This document shows positions 16,522-23,685 of a stretch of 64,000 bases of DNA, piece after piece; within the stretch, counting starts at the first letter, position 1; every line of letters begins with the position of its first letter. Location of the stretch: contig NZ_JAMXLB010000001.1 in assembly GCF_024054195.1 (NCBI RefSeq), forward strand, positions 310,001 to 374,000. The letters are read 5' to 3'. Made by a program: the position numbers and the translations under genes. The notes below the pieces were generated by a model. The model saw only the letters and a list, made by a program, of their open reading frames with translations, had not been told where the DNA came from and ran no database searches. Origin of the DNA: Flavobacterium sp. NRK F7. Its GTDB lineage: Bacteria; Bacteroidota; Bacteroidia; Flavobacteriales; Flavobacteriaceae.

Positions 16522-17072
16522 TTTTTAACTCTATTCTCATTTTGTTTTACAAATGCTTCCCAACCCGAATAGCTTTTTCCCACTTCAACCCGACTTGAAT
16601 TAAAAAAATGACAAACGGCAGCAGCCAAACCATCGGTAGAATCTAAATTTTTAGGTAAGGTTTTCAAACCTAATAATTGCTGAAGCATTTTAGCGACTTG
16701 TTCTTTACTTGCATTTCCATTTCCAGTAATGGCCATCTTTATTTTTTTAGGCTCATATTCTGTAATAGGTATTTGTCTAGACAAACCTGCAGCCATAGCT
16801 ACTCCTTGCGCTCTTCCTAACTTCAACATCGACTGCACATTTTTACCAAAAAAAGGTGCTTCAATGGCAATTTCATCTGGATTATGGGTATCGATAAGCT
16901 CAATGGTTCTTTCAAAAATGACCTTCAACTTGGTATAATGATCATCATATTTATTTAGGATTAATTCATTTAACTGCAGAAATTCCATCTTTTTTTGAAC
17001 TACTTTTATGAGTCCAAACCCCATGATTGTAGTTCCTGGGTCAATTCCTAATATGATACGTTCGTTTGTCAA
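16518..17072 (-). CDS. ruvC: Holliday junction resolvase RuvC
   Basis: A 184-residue endonuclease that cuts Holliday junctions with RuvAB. Acidic active-site residues are visible: the first Asp in ILGIDPGTT, Glu in IAIEAPFFGKN, and Asp pair in DSTDGLAAAVCHFF. The start is TTG at 17072. No ATG lies upstream in frame before a stop, and the next in-frame ATG would remove the catalytic Asp, so TTG is forced. It is divergent from the flippase-like gene (54 bp between them) and coupled to hemW. Confidence 0.95.
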   Translation of the reverse strand: MTNERIILGIDPGTTIMGFGLIKVVQKKMEFLQLNELILNKYDDHYTKLKVIFERTIELIDTHNPDEIAIEAPFFGKNVQSMLKLGRAQGVAMAAGLSRQIPITEYEPKKIKMAITGNGNASKEQVAKMLQQLLGLKTLPKNLDSTDGLAAAVCHFFNSSRVEVGKSYSGWEAFVKQNENRVKK

Positions 17073-17126
17073 AATTTAGCTTAAAATTTTAGGGTTTAAC
17101 AGCGTAAAGTTTGTTACTTTGCCATT

Positions 17127-18077
17127 ATGTTTTCAATTTCATACAAAGCTAAACAATTCCTATTAGTTATAATCAAACTTTTGATTGTAAGTATAGCTAT
17201 GATTTATCTTTATTACGAAATAAAAGACAAAAAAATAATTTGGAGTACCGTTTTTAATGCACTTAGCTTTCAGTCCATTTTATTATTAGTTGCATTTTCT
17301 ACTATTAATTGGCTACTAGAAATAGCAAAGTGGCGTAATTTAGTTTCTAACTTTAAATCGATTTCATTTTTGGAAGCAACCCAACAATGTTTAGGTTCGT
17401 TAACCGTTTCTATTTTCACCCCAAACCGAATAGGTGAATATGGAGCCAAAGCACTCTACTATTCAAAAGAAGAAACCAAAAAAATTATTTTTTTAAATTT
17501 TATAAGCAATAGTTCTCAAATGGCCATCACTTGTTTTTTTGGACTACTAGGGTTACTATTATTTAAAATTAGCTATACTGAAACCATGGTTTGGTTTGCC
17601 TTTAAAATTAAAATCTTACCTGTTTTAATTGCAACAATTGTTTTTGCATGCGCAATATTGATTGCATTTCGACTCAAGAAAAGCAAAATTTACGGTATTT
17701 CAATAGCAACTTTATTTTCAAAAGTCACTTCCTTTCCTCGAATTATTTTAAAAAAGACCTTTCTATTCTCTCTTTTACGATTTTTAGTTTTTTCTCATCA
17801 ATTTTATTATTTGCTCTATCTATTAAATTGCGATATCAGTTATCTAACAGCACTATCTTGTATCTTTACCATGTATTTTTTAGCGTCTATTATACCAAGC
17901 ATTCATCTATTAGATGTAGCTATTAAAAGTAGTGTAGCTGTATATTTGTTTGCTAAATTTGGGGTTCTAGAATGGAAAATCATTATGATAACATCACTCA
18001 TGTGGATTTTCAATTTGTTCTTTCCTGTTCTTTTAGGCAGTTATTTTGTTTTTCAATTCAAATTTCAAAAAAAATGA
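17127..18077 (+). CDS. Lysylphosphatidylglycerol synthase TM-like (UPF0104) protein
   Basis: A 316-residue polytopic inner-membrane protein with about eight hydrophobic segments. It resembles the flippase-like transmembrane region of lysylphosphatidylglycerol synthases (UPF0104): INWLLEIAKWRNLV, then the hallmark stretch TVSIFTPNRIGEYGAKALYY, and a late SIIPSIHLLDVAIKSSVAVY. The aminoacyl-transfer domain is absent, so it is not a lipid synthase; a lipid or polyprenol-linked sugar flippase role is inferred. The ATGA overlap with the glycosyltransferase at 18074 supports a joint function in envelope glycolipid assembly. Confidence 0.83.
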   Translation: MFSISYKAKQFLLVIIKLLIVSIAMIYLYYEIKDKKIIWSTVFNALSFQSILLLVAFSTINWLLEIAKWRNLVSNFKSISFLEATQQCLGSLTVSIFTPNRIGEYGAKALYYSKEETKKIIFLNFISNSSQMAITCFFGLLGLLLFKISYTETMVWFAFKIKILPVLIATIVFACAILIAFRLKKSKIYGISIATLFSKVTSFPRIILKKTFLFSLLRFLVFSHQFYYLLYLLNCDISYLTALSCIFTMYFLASIIPSIHLLDVAIKSSVAVYLFAKFGVLEWKIIMITSLMWIFNLFFPVLLGSYFVFQFKFQKK

Positions 18078-19174
18078 CTACTCTATTATTTATTATATTA
18101 AGTAGCTATGTAGTAACTATTAGTCTTTTAATTTTTGGGTTTACCAAAATGAAACCCCTTTCTATTTATGAGACTTTACCAAAGAACACGTTTTCAATAG
18201 TAGTCCCATTTAGAAATGAATCTCAAAATTTACCTCTTTTACTTGAAACTATTTCGCTTTTAAATTATCCAAAAGACCGATTTGAAGTGCTTTTAGTAGA
18301 TGATGATTCAGATGAAACGTTCCCACTTTTGAATTACAAATTCAACATTACACTTATTAAGAACCAAAGAAAATCAAATTCGCCAAAAAAAGATGCCATT
18401 GAAACCGCAATTCAGCAAGCTCAACACGATTGGATTATTACAACAGATGCTGATTGTCAAGTAAACACCAATTGGTTACAAGTGATAGACAATTACATTC
18501 AACAAAGTCACGTTAAGATGGTTGCGTCAGGAGTGCGTTATATACCTAAAAAAGGGTTTTTGTTTAGTTTTCAGAATTTAGATTTTCTCAGTTTACAAGG
18601 CGCAACAATTGGTAGTTTTGGCATTCACGAACCCTTTATGTGTAATGGAGCCAATTTTGCTTACCGAAAAGATTTTTTCTATGAGCTAAACGGTTTTGAA
18701 GGAAATGAAGCTATTGCTAGTGGAGATGATGTTTTTTTATTACAAAAGGCTATAAAAAAAGACAAAAAAGCACTTGGGTTTTGCTTACACAAACAAAGCA
18801 TAGTTCAAACAAAAAGCGTTAAAAATTGGAACGAATTATTCCAACAAAGAGTAAGATGGGCTTCAAAAAGCACAGAATACCATTCAATTTTTGGGAAAAC
18901 AGTAGCCATACTTGTTTTTTTAACAAATTTAGCATGGATAGCCAACCTATTCCTTTTTGGATTTGAAAAAATAAGTCTGAGCAGCTTATTCACTTTTATA
19001 GGTGTTAAAGCAATAGTAGATTATATTCTCTTAAAACAAACCGCCTTTTTTTACGAAAGTAAATTAAGCTGGTTATTACCAAGTCTTGGGTTGTATGCTT
19101 TTTTTAATAGTAGTGTTGCTTTTTATTCTCTTTTTGGCTCCTACCAATGGAAAGGACGATCTTTTAAAAAATAA
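18074..19174 (+). CDS. Membrane glycosyltransferase family 2
   Basis: A 366-residue GT2 enzyme. I chose the ATG at 18074, which overlaps the stop of the upstream gene as ATGA; a longer in-frame start at 17972 lies inside that gene and adds an unlikely leader. After one N-terminal membrane helix come FSIVVPFRNESQNLPLLLE, the UDP-site acidic residues VDDDSD, the metal-binding TDADCQ and the QQRVRWASKS motif of processive-type GT2 enzymes. Two or three C-terminal hydrophobic segments anchor it. It probably adds sugars to a lipid-linked acceptor on the cytoplasmic face, with the flippase-like neighbour. The stop at 19172-19174 abuts the stop of the opposing gene with no spacer. Confidence 0.9.
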   Translation: MTTLLFIILSSYVVTISLLIFGFTKMKPLSIYETLPKNTFSIVVPFRNESQNLPLLLETISLLNYPKDRFEVLLVDDDSDETFPLLNYKFNITLIKNQRKSNSPKKDAIETAIQQAQHDWIITTDADCQVNTNWLQVIDNYIQQSHVKMVASGVRYIPKKGFLFSFQNLDFLSLQGATIGSFGIHEPFMCNGANFAYRKDFFYELNGFEGNEAIASGDDVFLLQKAIKKDKKALGFCLHKQSIVQTKSVKNWNELFQQRVRWASKSTEYHSIFGKTVAILVFLTNLAWIANLFLFGFEKISLSSLFTFIGVKAIVDYILLKQTAFFYESKLSWLLPSLGLYAFFNSSVAFYSLFGSYQWKGRSFKK

Positions 19175-19660
19175 TTATTCCTCTACCTTTATAATTACAG
19201 GTAAAATGAATTGTGATTTCACTTTTATCCCTCTTTTAATAGCGGGTTCAATTGCAGGAAAATCAGCTAACTTATTTTGCAGAATACTATCAATTACCTT
19301 TATATCATATGTAATTGCCTCTTTAGGTTTTTCAGTATGAAACTCTAAAGTAGCATCTGGATTAATAGTAACTTTCACAGAAATGGTATCCATTTCAGGA
19401 TACATAATTTGCAAGGTATCTACTCCAATTCTGTCTTGAATATTTTGGATTAAATAATCAAAAAAACATTGTTTTTGCGCTTCTTTATCCAGTAAAGAAT
19501 CACAATTCGTAACTGTTGGGAATTCGTCCACTTCTTCCCAATTTATTTTCCCTAGTTCTTCCTTTAATAACTGTTCCTTATCTGGAGCCTTTTTATCAAA
19601 AAATTGACAAGAAAAAAAAGTAAAGAATAGGGCTACTAAAATAGCATTTGTTCTTTTCAA
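19175..19660 (-). CDS. Lipoprotein with TonB C-terminal-like domain
   Basis: A 161-residue predicted lipoprotein: lipobox TFFSC places the acylated cysteine at about residue 18. The body has DEFPTVTNCDSLLDKEAQKQ, a short conserved cysteine region also seen in the TonB-like gene next door, then strands like a degenerate TonB_C domain (SVKVTINPDATLEFH, FILPVIIKV). The start is TTG at 19660; upstream in-frame ATG codons are lacking. It is not a full TonB: there is no membrane-spanning anchor or Pro-rich spacer. Probably a periplasmic partner of outer-membrane transport; specific role unknown. Confidence 0.65.
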   Translation of the reverse strand: MKRTNAILVALFFTFFSCQFFDKKAPDKEQLLKEELGKINWEEVDEFPTVTNCDSLLDKEAQKQCFFDYLIQNIQDRIGVDTLQIMYPEMDTISVKVTINPDATLEFHTEKPKEAITYDIKVIDSILQNKLADFPAIEPAIKRGIKVKSQFILPVIIKVEE

Positions 19661-19741
19661 AATATATTTTTTGTAAAAATAGCATTTTTTATTTACAAAA
19701 AATTTTTACGAACAAAATGAAATTGGTTTGCAAATAGTGAA

Positions 19742-20221
19742 TTACATCATTTTAAAGGTGATTGGCAAACCATATTTCACATTTACTACTTTCCCTTGAT
19801 GTTTCCCCGGAGTAAATTTTGGTAACAAGCTAACAATACGAATCGCTTCTGCTTCCAATATCTTTTTTTCGTTTGCTTTTTCATTGGATGCATTGGCCTG
19901 AATATCTTTCACAATTCCTACTTCATTGATAATAAAACTCACTTCAACTCTCCCTTGAATATTATTTTCTAATGCTTCTTCAGGATAGGTAAAATTCCTT
20001 TTGATGTGATTCATCATTTTTTTATTAAAACATTCAACCGCTTCTTTTCTTGATGAAGAGCCATCACACCCTTTAAACAAAGGCACCTCTTCCGTAACTT
20101 CAAATGCAATAAAGTCTTCTGTTGAAGTGTTTTTTTTAACATTTGTAAAAGAAGTAATTATTGAGAAAAGAAACAACAACAACACAATTGTTCTTAATTT
20201 AGTTTGAGTAGTTTTTAGCAT
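19742..20221 (-). CDS. TonB C-terminal domain protein
   Basis: A 159-residue protein with an N-terminal membrane segment or signal (TIVLLLFLFSIITSF), then VPLFKGCDGSSSRKEAVECFN, common in flavobacterial TonB-like proteins, and a TonB_C domain: FTYPEEALENNIQGRVEVSF, then PKFTPGKHQGKVVNVKYGLPI. The Pro-rich spacer of a working TonB is missing, so it may not reach the outer membrane in the usual way. It sits 81 bp upstream of the related lipoprotein on the same strand. ExbB/ExbD genes are not nearby. Confidence 0.8.
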   Translation of the reverse strand: MLKTTQTKLRTIVLLLFLFSIITSFTNVKKNTSTEDFIAFEVTEEVPLFKGCDGSSSRKEAVECFNKKMMNHIKRNFTYPEEALENNIQGRVEVSFIINEVGIVKDIQANASNEKANEKKILEAEAIRIVSLLPKFTPGKHQGKVVNVKYGLPITFKMM

Positions 20222-20521
20222 AGTAATAGAAATTTAGTTAATAATCCTATATCCATTGATTTTGTAGCACATTCTATTAAGCAGTACAAGGGTATAACTA
20301 AAATACAAAAAAATGATTAATTCTTAAAAAAAACATAAAAAAATTATAACAAAAAAAATCTCAAATGATTTCGTAATACGAATTTAACAATTAATTATGC
20401 TAAAAAACTTATGTTTTCTTGGTATAAAGGAATTAAAAAAGCAATTAAACTGAATCCATTTATAATTTATTACTTTAGATTGCTGTTGATTTTCTAATTT
20501 TATAAAATTAAAACAACTAAA
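20222..20521. other. Gene-free AT-rich spacer
   Basis: 300 bp between the divergent TonB-like and DUF456 genes. I see no ORF or RNA. It contains a perfect A/T-only palindrome of 16 bp at 20495-20510, just before the DUF456 start, which may be chance in such AT-rich DNA. Promoters for both genes must lie here, but no clear TAnnTTTG stands out. Confidence 0.5.
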
Positions 20522-21022
20522 ATGGAATACGTATTATTATTTTTAGGCTTAAGTTGTATGATTATAGGAATTATAGGCAGTTTTTTACCTGTTTTACCTG
20601 GCCCTCCTATTAGCTGGATAGGCCTACTTTTGGTATATCTTACGCCAGATATTAAAACAAATTATTGGATATTAGGTAGTACATTAACTATTGCACTACT
20701 TATTACGATTTTAGATTATATCATACCCGCTCAAGGTACCAAACGATTTGGTGGCAGTAGTTATGGTATTTGGGGAACTAATATTGGTTTAATAATAGGC
20801 TTGTTAGCTCCTATCCCATTCGGTTTTATAATTGGCCCTTTTGTTGGCGCTTTACTAGGAGAATTACTTTATAATCAAAATGATCACAAAAGAGCTTTAA
20901 AAGCCGCAACAGGTTCTTTTATTGGTTTTTTAGCCAGTACTTTTATGAAGTTTCTAATTACAATTATTTATTTAGGTTTGTTTTTAGCCTTGGTTTGGAA
21001 AAACTGGCATGTTTATTTTTAA
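20522..21022 (+). CDS. DUF456 membrane protein
   Basis: A 166-residue inner-membrane protein of the DUF456 family with about five hydrophobic segments. Glycine/proline-rich turns mark the family: GSFLPVLPGPPISWIGLLL near residue 20, QGTKRFGGSSYGIWGTNIG in the middle and IGPFVGALLGELL later. No function is known for the family and no catalytic motif is seen. It is a single gene ending at a strong bidirectional terminator shared with a tRNA-Asp gene on the other strand. Confidence 0.88.
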   Translation: MEYVLLFLGLSCMIIGIIGSFLPVLPGPPISWIGLLLVYLTPDIKTNYWILGSTLTIALLITILDYIIPAQGTKRFGGSSYGIWGTNIGLIIGLLAPIPFGFIIGPFVGALLGELLYNQNDHKRALKAATGSFIGFLASTFMKFLITIIYLGLFLALVWKNWHVYF

Positions 21023-21033
21023 TTCATTATAAT

Positions 21034-21067
21034 AAAAAAAGCATCTTAGTTTTAAGATGCTTTTTTT
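21034..21067. terminator. Bidirectional terminator (DUF456 / tRNA-Asp 1)
   Basis: GCATCTTA at 21041-21048 pairs with TAAGATGC at 21053-21060, flanked by A and T runs on both sides. It can end DUF456 on the plus strand and the first tRNA-Asp on the minus strand. Confidence 0.85.
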
Positions 21068-21075
21068 AAAATTAG

Positions 21076-21149
21076 CGGTCTGGACGGGACTCGAACCCGC
21101 GACCCCATGCGTGACAGGCATGTATTCTAACCAACTGAACTACCAAACC
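21076..21149 (-). tRNA. tRNA-Asp (anticodon GTC), copy 1
   Basis: A 74-nt cloverleaf on the minus strand. The acceptor GGTTTGG pairs with CCAGACC, the discriminator base is G, the anticodon loop reads CTGTCAC (GTC) and the T arm contains GGTTCGAGTCC. CCA is not encoded, as usual in this group. It is identical in all 74 bases to the copy at 21394-21467. Confidence 0.97.
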
Positions 21150-21350
21150 TAATTTTACAATATGTTCTTGAAATTAACAATTCTTTTAAACGAATCTCAA
21201 TTTTTTAATATTTTCACAACAAAGAACGTTATTTAAACAAAAAAGCCATCCACCTTAAAGGTGAAAAGCTTTTCATCGGTCTAACTACTAAACCATTCCG
21301 ATTTTACTCGGAACTAAACAACACAACTATTTTCGATGCTTTTATGGGGC

Positions 21351-21380
21351 AAAAAAGCATTCCGATTTCTCAGAATGCTT
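21351..21380 (-). terminator. Terminator after tRNA-Asp copy 2
   Basis: AAGCATTC at 21355-21362 pairs with GAATGCTT at 21373-21380, followed on the minus strand by a T run. It lies 14 bp beyond the 3' end of the second tRNA-Asp, so that tRNA is probably its own transcription unit. Confidence 0.75.
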
Positions 21381-21393
21381 CTTCCCAAATTAG

Positions 21394-21467
21394 CGGTCTG
21401 GACGGGACTCGAACCCGCGACCCCATGCGTGACAGGCATGTATTCTAACCAACTGAACTACCAAACC
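21394..21467 (-). tRNA. tRNA-Asp (anticodon GTC), copy 2
   Basis: A 74-nt tRNA on the minus strand, base-for-base identical to the copy 318 bp away, including the GTC anticodon and G discriminator. Flanking DNA differs apart from about six bases at the 3' side, and the copy has its own terminator, so this is an old or well-trimmed tandem duplication. Confidence 0.97.
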
Positions 21468-21564
21468 AGTGCCTTATTGCGAGTGCAAATATACAACGCT
21501 TTTCGAATCTTGCAAATATTTTTTTAAAAAAAAGTAAAAAAAATTTAATAAAAAAAGATAATGA

Positions 21565-22491
21565 TTAGCCAAACTTTTGTTTTTCAACCAAATACGTAGT
21601 TAAAATTTTTTCAAAATTTTCTCCAATTTCAACAGGTACATACTGAATTTTATACTGTAAACAAGAATCTGAAATTGCCTTAAAATAGTTTTCTACTTGT
21701 TTTTCGTAAGCTTCTTTTATATTATCTGAAAAAAGCTGAATACTTTCTCCTGTTTCAACATCAATAAATTTTCGTGGAGAAGCATTGAAGTCAAAATGAA
21801 ATTCTGTCTTTTTATCGTATACATGAAAAACCACTACTTTATGCTTATTATGTTTTAAATGCTGTAAAGCTTTGAAAATTTTATCTTCATTCTCGTACTG
21901 AAACATATCTGTAAACAAAATAACCATGGATCTTCTGTGAATATTTTCAGCTATTTGATGTAAAAAAGTAACCGTATCTGTTTTTTTATTACTTACAGTA
22001 GTTTGAAGCAGTTCTTCTAATTTGTTTAAAATCATTCGATGATGCCTTTCACTTCCTTTTTCTCCTGTATAAAACTCATAGGCATCAGAATACACACTCA
22101 AACCGACAGCATCGCGTTGTTTTTTTAACAGATTCATTAAAACTGCAGAAGCCAATACTGAAAAACCAATTTTATTTTCGTAAAAAGAATCCTTTTTCGT
22201 CAATACAGGATAATGCATAGAAGAAGAATTATCAATAATTAAATGACAACGTAAGTTCGTTTCTTCTTCATATCTTTTAGTATACAAACGATCCGTCTTA
22301 GCAAATAATTTCCAATCAATATGCTTGGTACTTTCTCCTGGATTATAAATTTTATGTTCTGCAAATTCTGCAGAGAAACCATGAAAAGGACTTTTGTGCA
22401 TTCCAGAAATAAAACCTTCGACCACTTGATTTGCAAGTAATTCTAGGTTTTTAAAACGAGTTATTTTTTCTAATTGAGATTCTATCTTCAT
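21565..22491 (-). CDS. DUF58 (von Willebrand A-like) protein
   Basis: A 308-residue cytoplasmic protein. It carries the DUF58 signature near residue 38-70 (FHGFSAEFAEHKIYNPGEST, then HIDWKLFAKTDRLYTKRYEEE) and a vWA-like fold with the MIDAS-type DNSSSM near residue 91. DUF58 proteins are usually encoded beside MoxR AAA ATPases and batA/batB genes and are thought to be chaperone partners in metal-centre or envelope assembly. Here no MoxR gene is adjacent; trxA lies upstream on the same strand with a terminator between. So the gene is separated from its usual cluster within this window. Confidence 0.9.
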   Translation of the reverse strand: MKIESQLEKITRFKNLELLANQVVEGFISGMHKSPFHGFSAEFAEHKIYNPGESTKHIDWKLFAKTDRLYTKRYEEETNLRCHLIIDNSSSMHYPVLTKKDSFYENKIGFSVLASAVLMNLLKKQRDAVGLSVYSDAYEFYTGEKGSERHHRMILNKLEELLQTTVSNKKTDTVTFLHQIAENIHRRSMVILFTDMFQYENEDKIFKALQHLKHNKHKVVVFHVYDKKTEFHFDFNASPRKFIDVETGESIQLFSDNIKEAYEKQVENYFKAISDSCLQYKIQYVPVEIGENFEKILTTYLVEKQKFG

Positions 22492-22524
22492 AAGGTAAAG
22501 ATAATCAGATAAATTTGTTAATCA

Positions 22525-22554
22525 TAAAAAAAGCCTAACATTAAGTTAGGCTTT
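22525..22554 (-). terminator. Terminator of trxA
   Basis: AAAGCCTAAC at 22530-22539 pairs with GTTAGGCTTT at 22545-22554 around a TTAA-type loop, with a T run on the minus strand. It ends the thioredoxin transcript before the DUF58 gene. Confidence 0.85.
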
Positions 22555-22573
22555 CCATTTCATTGTAAATCAA

Positions 22574-22891
22574 TTATAATAATGCATCGATTGCATCAGT
22601 ATAAGTTTTTTTAGGAGCAACTCCAACTTGTCTTCCTACTACTTCTCCGTTTTGGAATACTAAAACAGTTGGAATGTTTCTAACACCATATTTTGCTGCA
22701 AATTCTTGGTTTGCGTCTACATCTACTTTTCCTACAACTGCTTTCCCGTCATATTCTGTAGCCACTTCATCAATAACTGGTCCTACCATTCTACATGGTC
22801 CACACCAAGCTGCCCAAAAATCTACTACTACTGGTTTATCTGATTTTAATACTACTTCTTCAAAAGTTGCATCTGTAATTGCTAATGCCAT
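22574..22891 (-). CDS. trxA: Thioredoxin
   Basis: A 105-residue cytoplasmic thioredoxin. The redox-active WCGPC is at residues 29-33, preceded by VVVDFWAAWC, with the cis-proline in RNIPTVLVF and the glycine-rich C-terminal strand. Full length for the family and no signal peptide. It is monocistronic, with its own TAAATTTG promoter 61 bp upstream and a strong terminator. The likely reductase (TrxB) is not in the window; the FAD protein at 50084 lacks the required cysteine pair. Confidence 0.97.
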   Translation of the reverse strand: MALAITDATFEEVVLKSDKPVVVDFWAAWCGPCRMVGPVIDEVATEYDGKAVVGKVDVDANQEFAAKYGVRNIPTVLVFQNGEVVGRQVGVAPKKTYTDAIDALL

Positions 22892-22951
22892 TTTCTTTAT
22901 TTTTATATTTAAAATTCCTAAAACTAATTTTGAGTTTTTATTACTCGTTTA

Positions 22952-22976
22952 CAAATTTAGAAAATAATTATTCCAA
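22952..22976 (-). promoter_or_regulatory. Promoter of trxA
   Basis: On the minus strand TTG (22974-22976) is followed after 14 bp by TAAATTTG (22952-22959), a full match to the Bacteroidota -7 element TAnnTTTG. It is about 60 bp upstream of the trxA ATG. The spacer is a little shorter than the usual one. Confidence 0.55.
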
Positions 22977-23027
22977 TTTTTCTAAATTAATATAAATTTT
23001 AATTATAGCCCAATTTAAAAATTGAAT

Positions 23028-23615
23028 TTATAAACTCTTTAACACATTTAGTAACACTCTACCACTTAATCGCTTGGAATAATCGGGATTAATATATAAG
23101 AATTCAATTTCTTGATTCTCATTTAAAACATAGACCGTTGGCACTGGTAACCAATTGGTGTTTTTATTATCGGAATATTTTCCTAACATTTTGCTGTACT
23201 TTTCTGGTGCTGCAAATGCAATCCCTAAAGCTTTTGAGAAAACGCCATTACTATCAGCATACAATTGATATCCTAAATGATCCTTTTCAATTGTTTCTTT
23301 TAAAAAAGAAGGCGCATCTGGACTTACTGCAATAATTTGGTATCCCAAACTCAAAATATCTTTTTCTATCTCTTGCATATCTGCCAATTGCGCATTACAA
23401 TAAGGACACCAACCGCCTCTATACACAATTAAAACCGTCTTTTGAACAAAGATTTCATTGGTGTTTTTGGTTTTTCCTTGCACATCTTGTAGAGTGCTAT
23501 TAGGTATTTTTTCTCCAATTAATAAGGGCGCGATATTTTCTGGTTTATCTGCTATTTGAGCAGGTAAATACGTTATGAAACTTAGCAACAAAAAGAGGAA
23601 TACGTTTTTTTTCAT
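23028..23615 (-). CDS. Exported AhpC/TSA-family peroxiredoxin-like protein
   Basis: A 195-residue thioredoxin-fold protein exported to the periplasm. I chose the ATG at 23615, which begins a normal signal peptide (MKKNVFLFLLLSFITYLPAQ); an in-frame start 14 codons earlier would bury it. The redox site is YRGGWCPYCNAQL, a WCPYC of the AhpC/TSA peroxiredoxin-like group, followed by IIAVSPDAP and a cis-Pro region LPVPTVYVLN. It probably reduces peroxides or disulfides in the periplasm. It is a single gene between dnaE and trxA on the same strand. Confidence 0.88.
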   Translation of the reverse strand: MKKNVFLFLLLSFITYLPAQIADKPENIAPLLIGEKIPNSTLQDVQGKTKNTNEIFVQKTVLIVYRGGWCPYCNAQLADMQEIEKDILSLGYQIIAVSPDAPSFLKETIEKDHLGYQLYADSNGVFSKALGIAFAAPEKYSKMLGKYSDNKNTNWLPVPTVYVLNENQEIEFLYINPDYSKRLSGRVLLNVLKSL

Positions 23616-23685
23616 TTGTATGACTTTAAAATTAAAGACACAAAGGTATTTTACCATTCTTTTTTACAGTGTTATCTAGCTAACA

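Noticed and set aside
17972-18073. N-terminal extension of the glycosyltransferase
   Set aside because: It lies inside the upstream gene in another frame; the ATG at 18074 overlaps the stop as ATGA and begins a normal membrane anchor.
20495-20510. Perfect 16-bp A/T palindrome upstream of DUF456
   Set aside because: Only A and T; such palindromes are expected by chance in AT-rich spacers, so it is not claimed as an operator.
21336-21527. Plus-strand ORF of 63 codons
   Set aside because: It is antisense to the second tRNA-Asp and its peptide (WTGLEPATPCVTG) is a well-known false ORF over tRNA genes.
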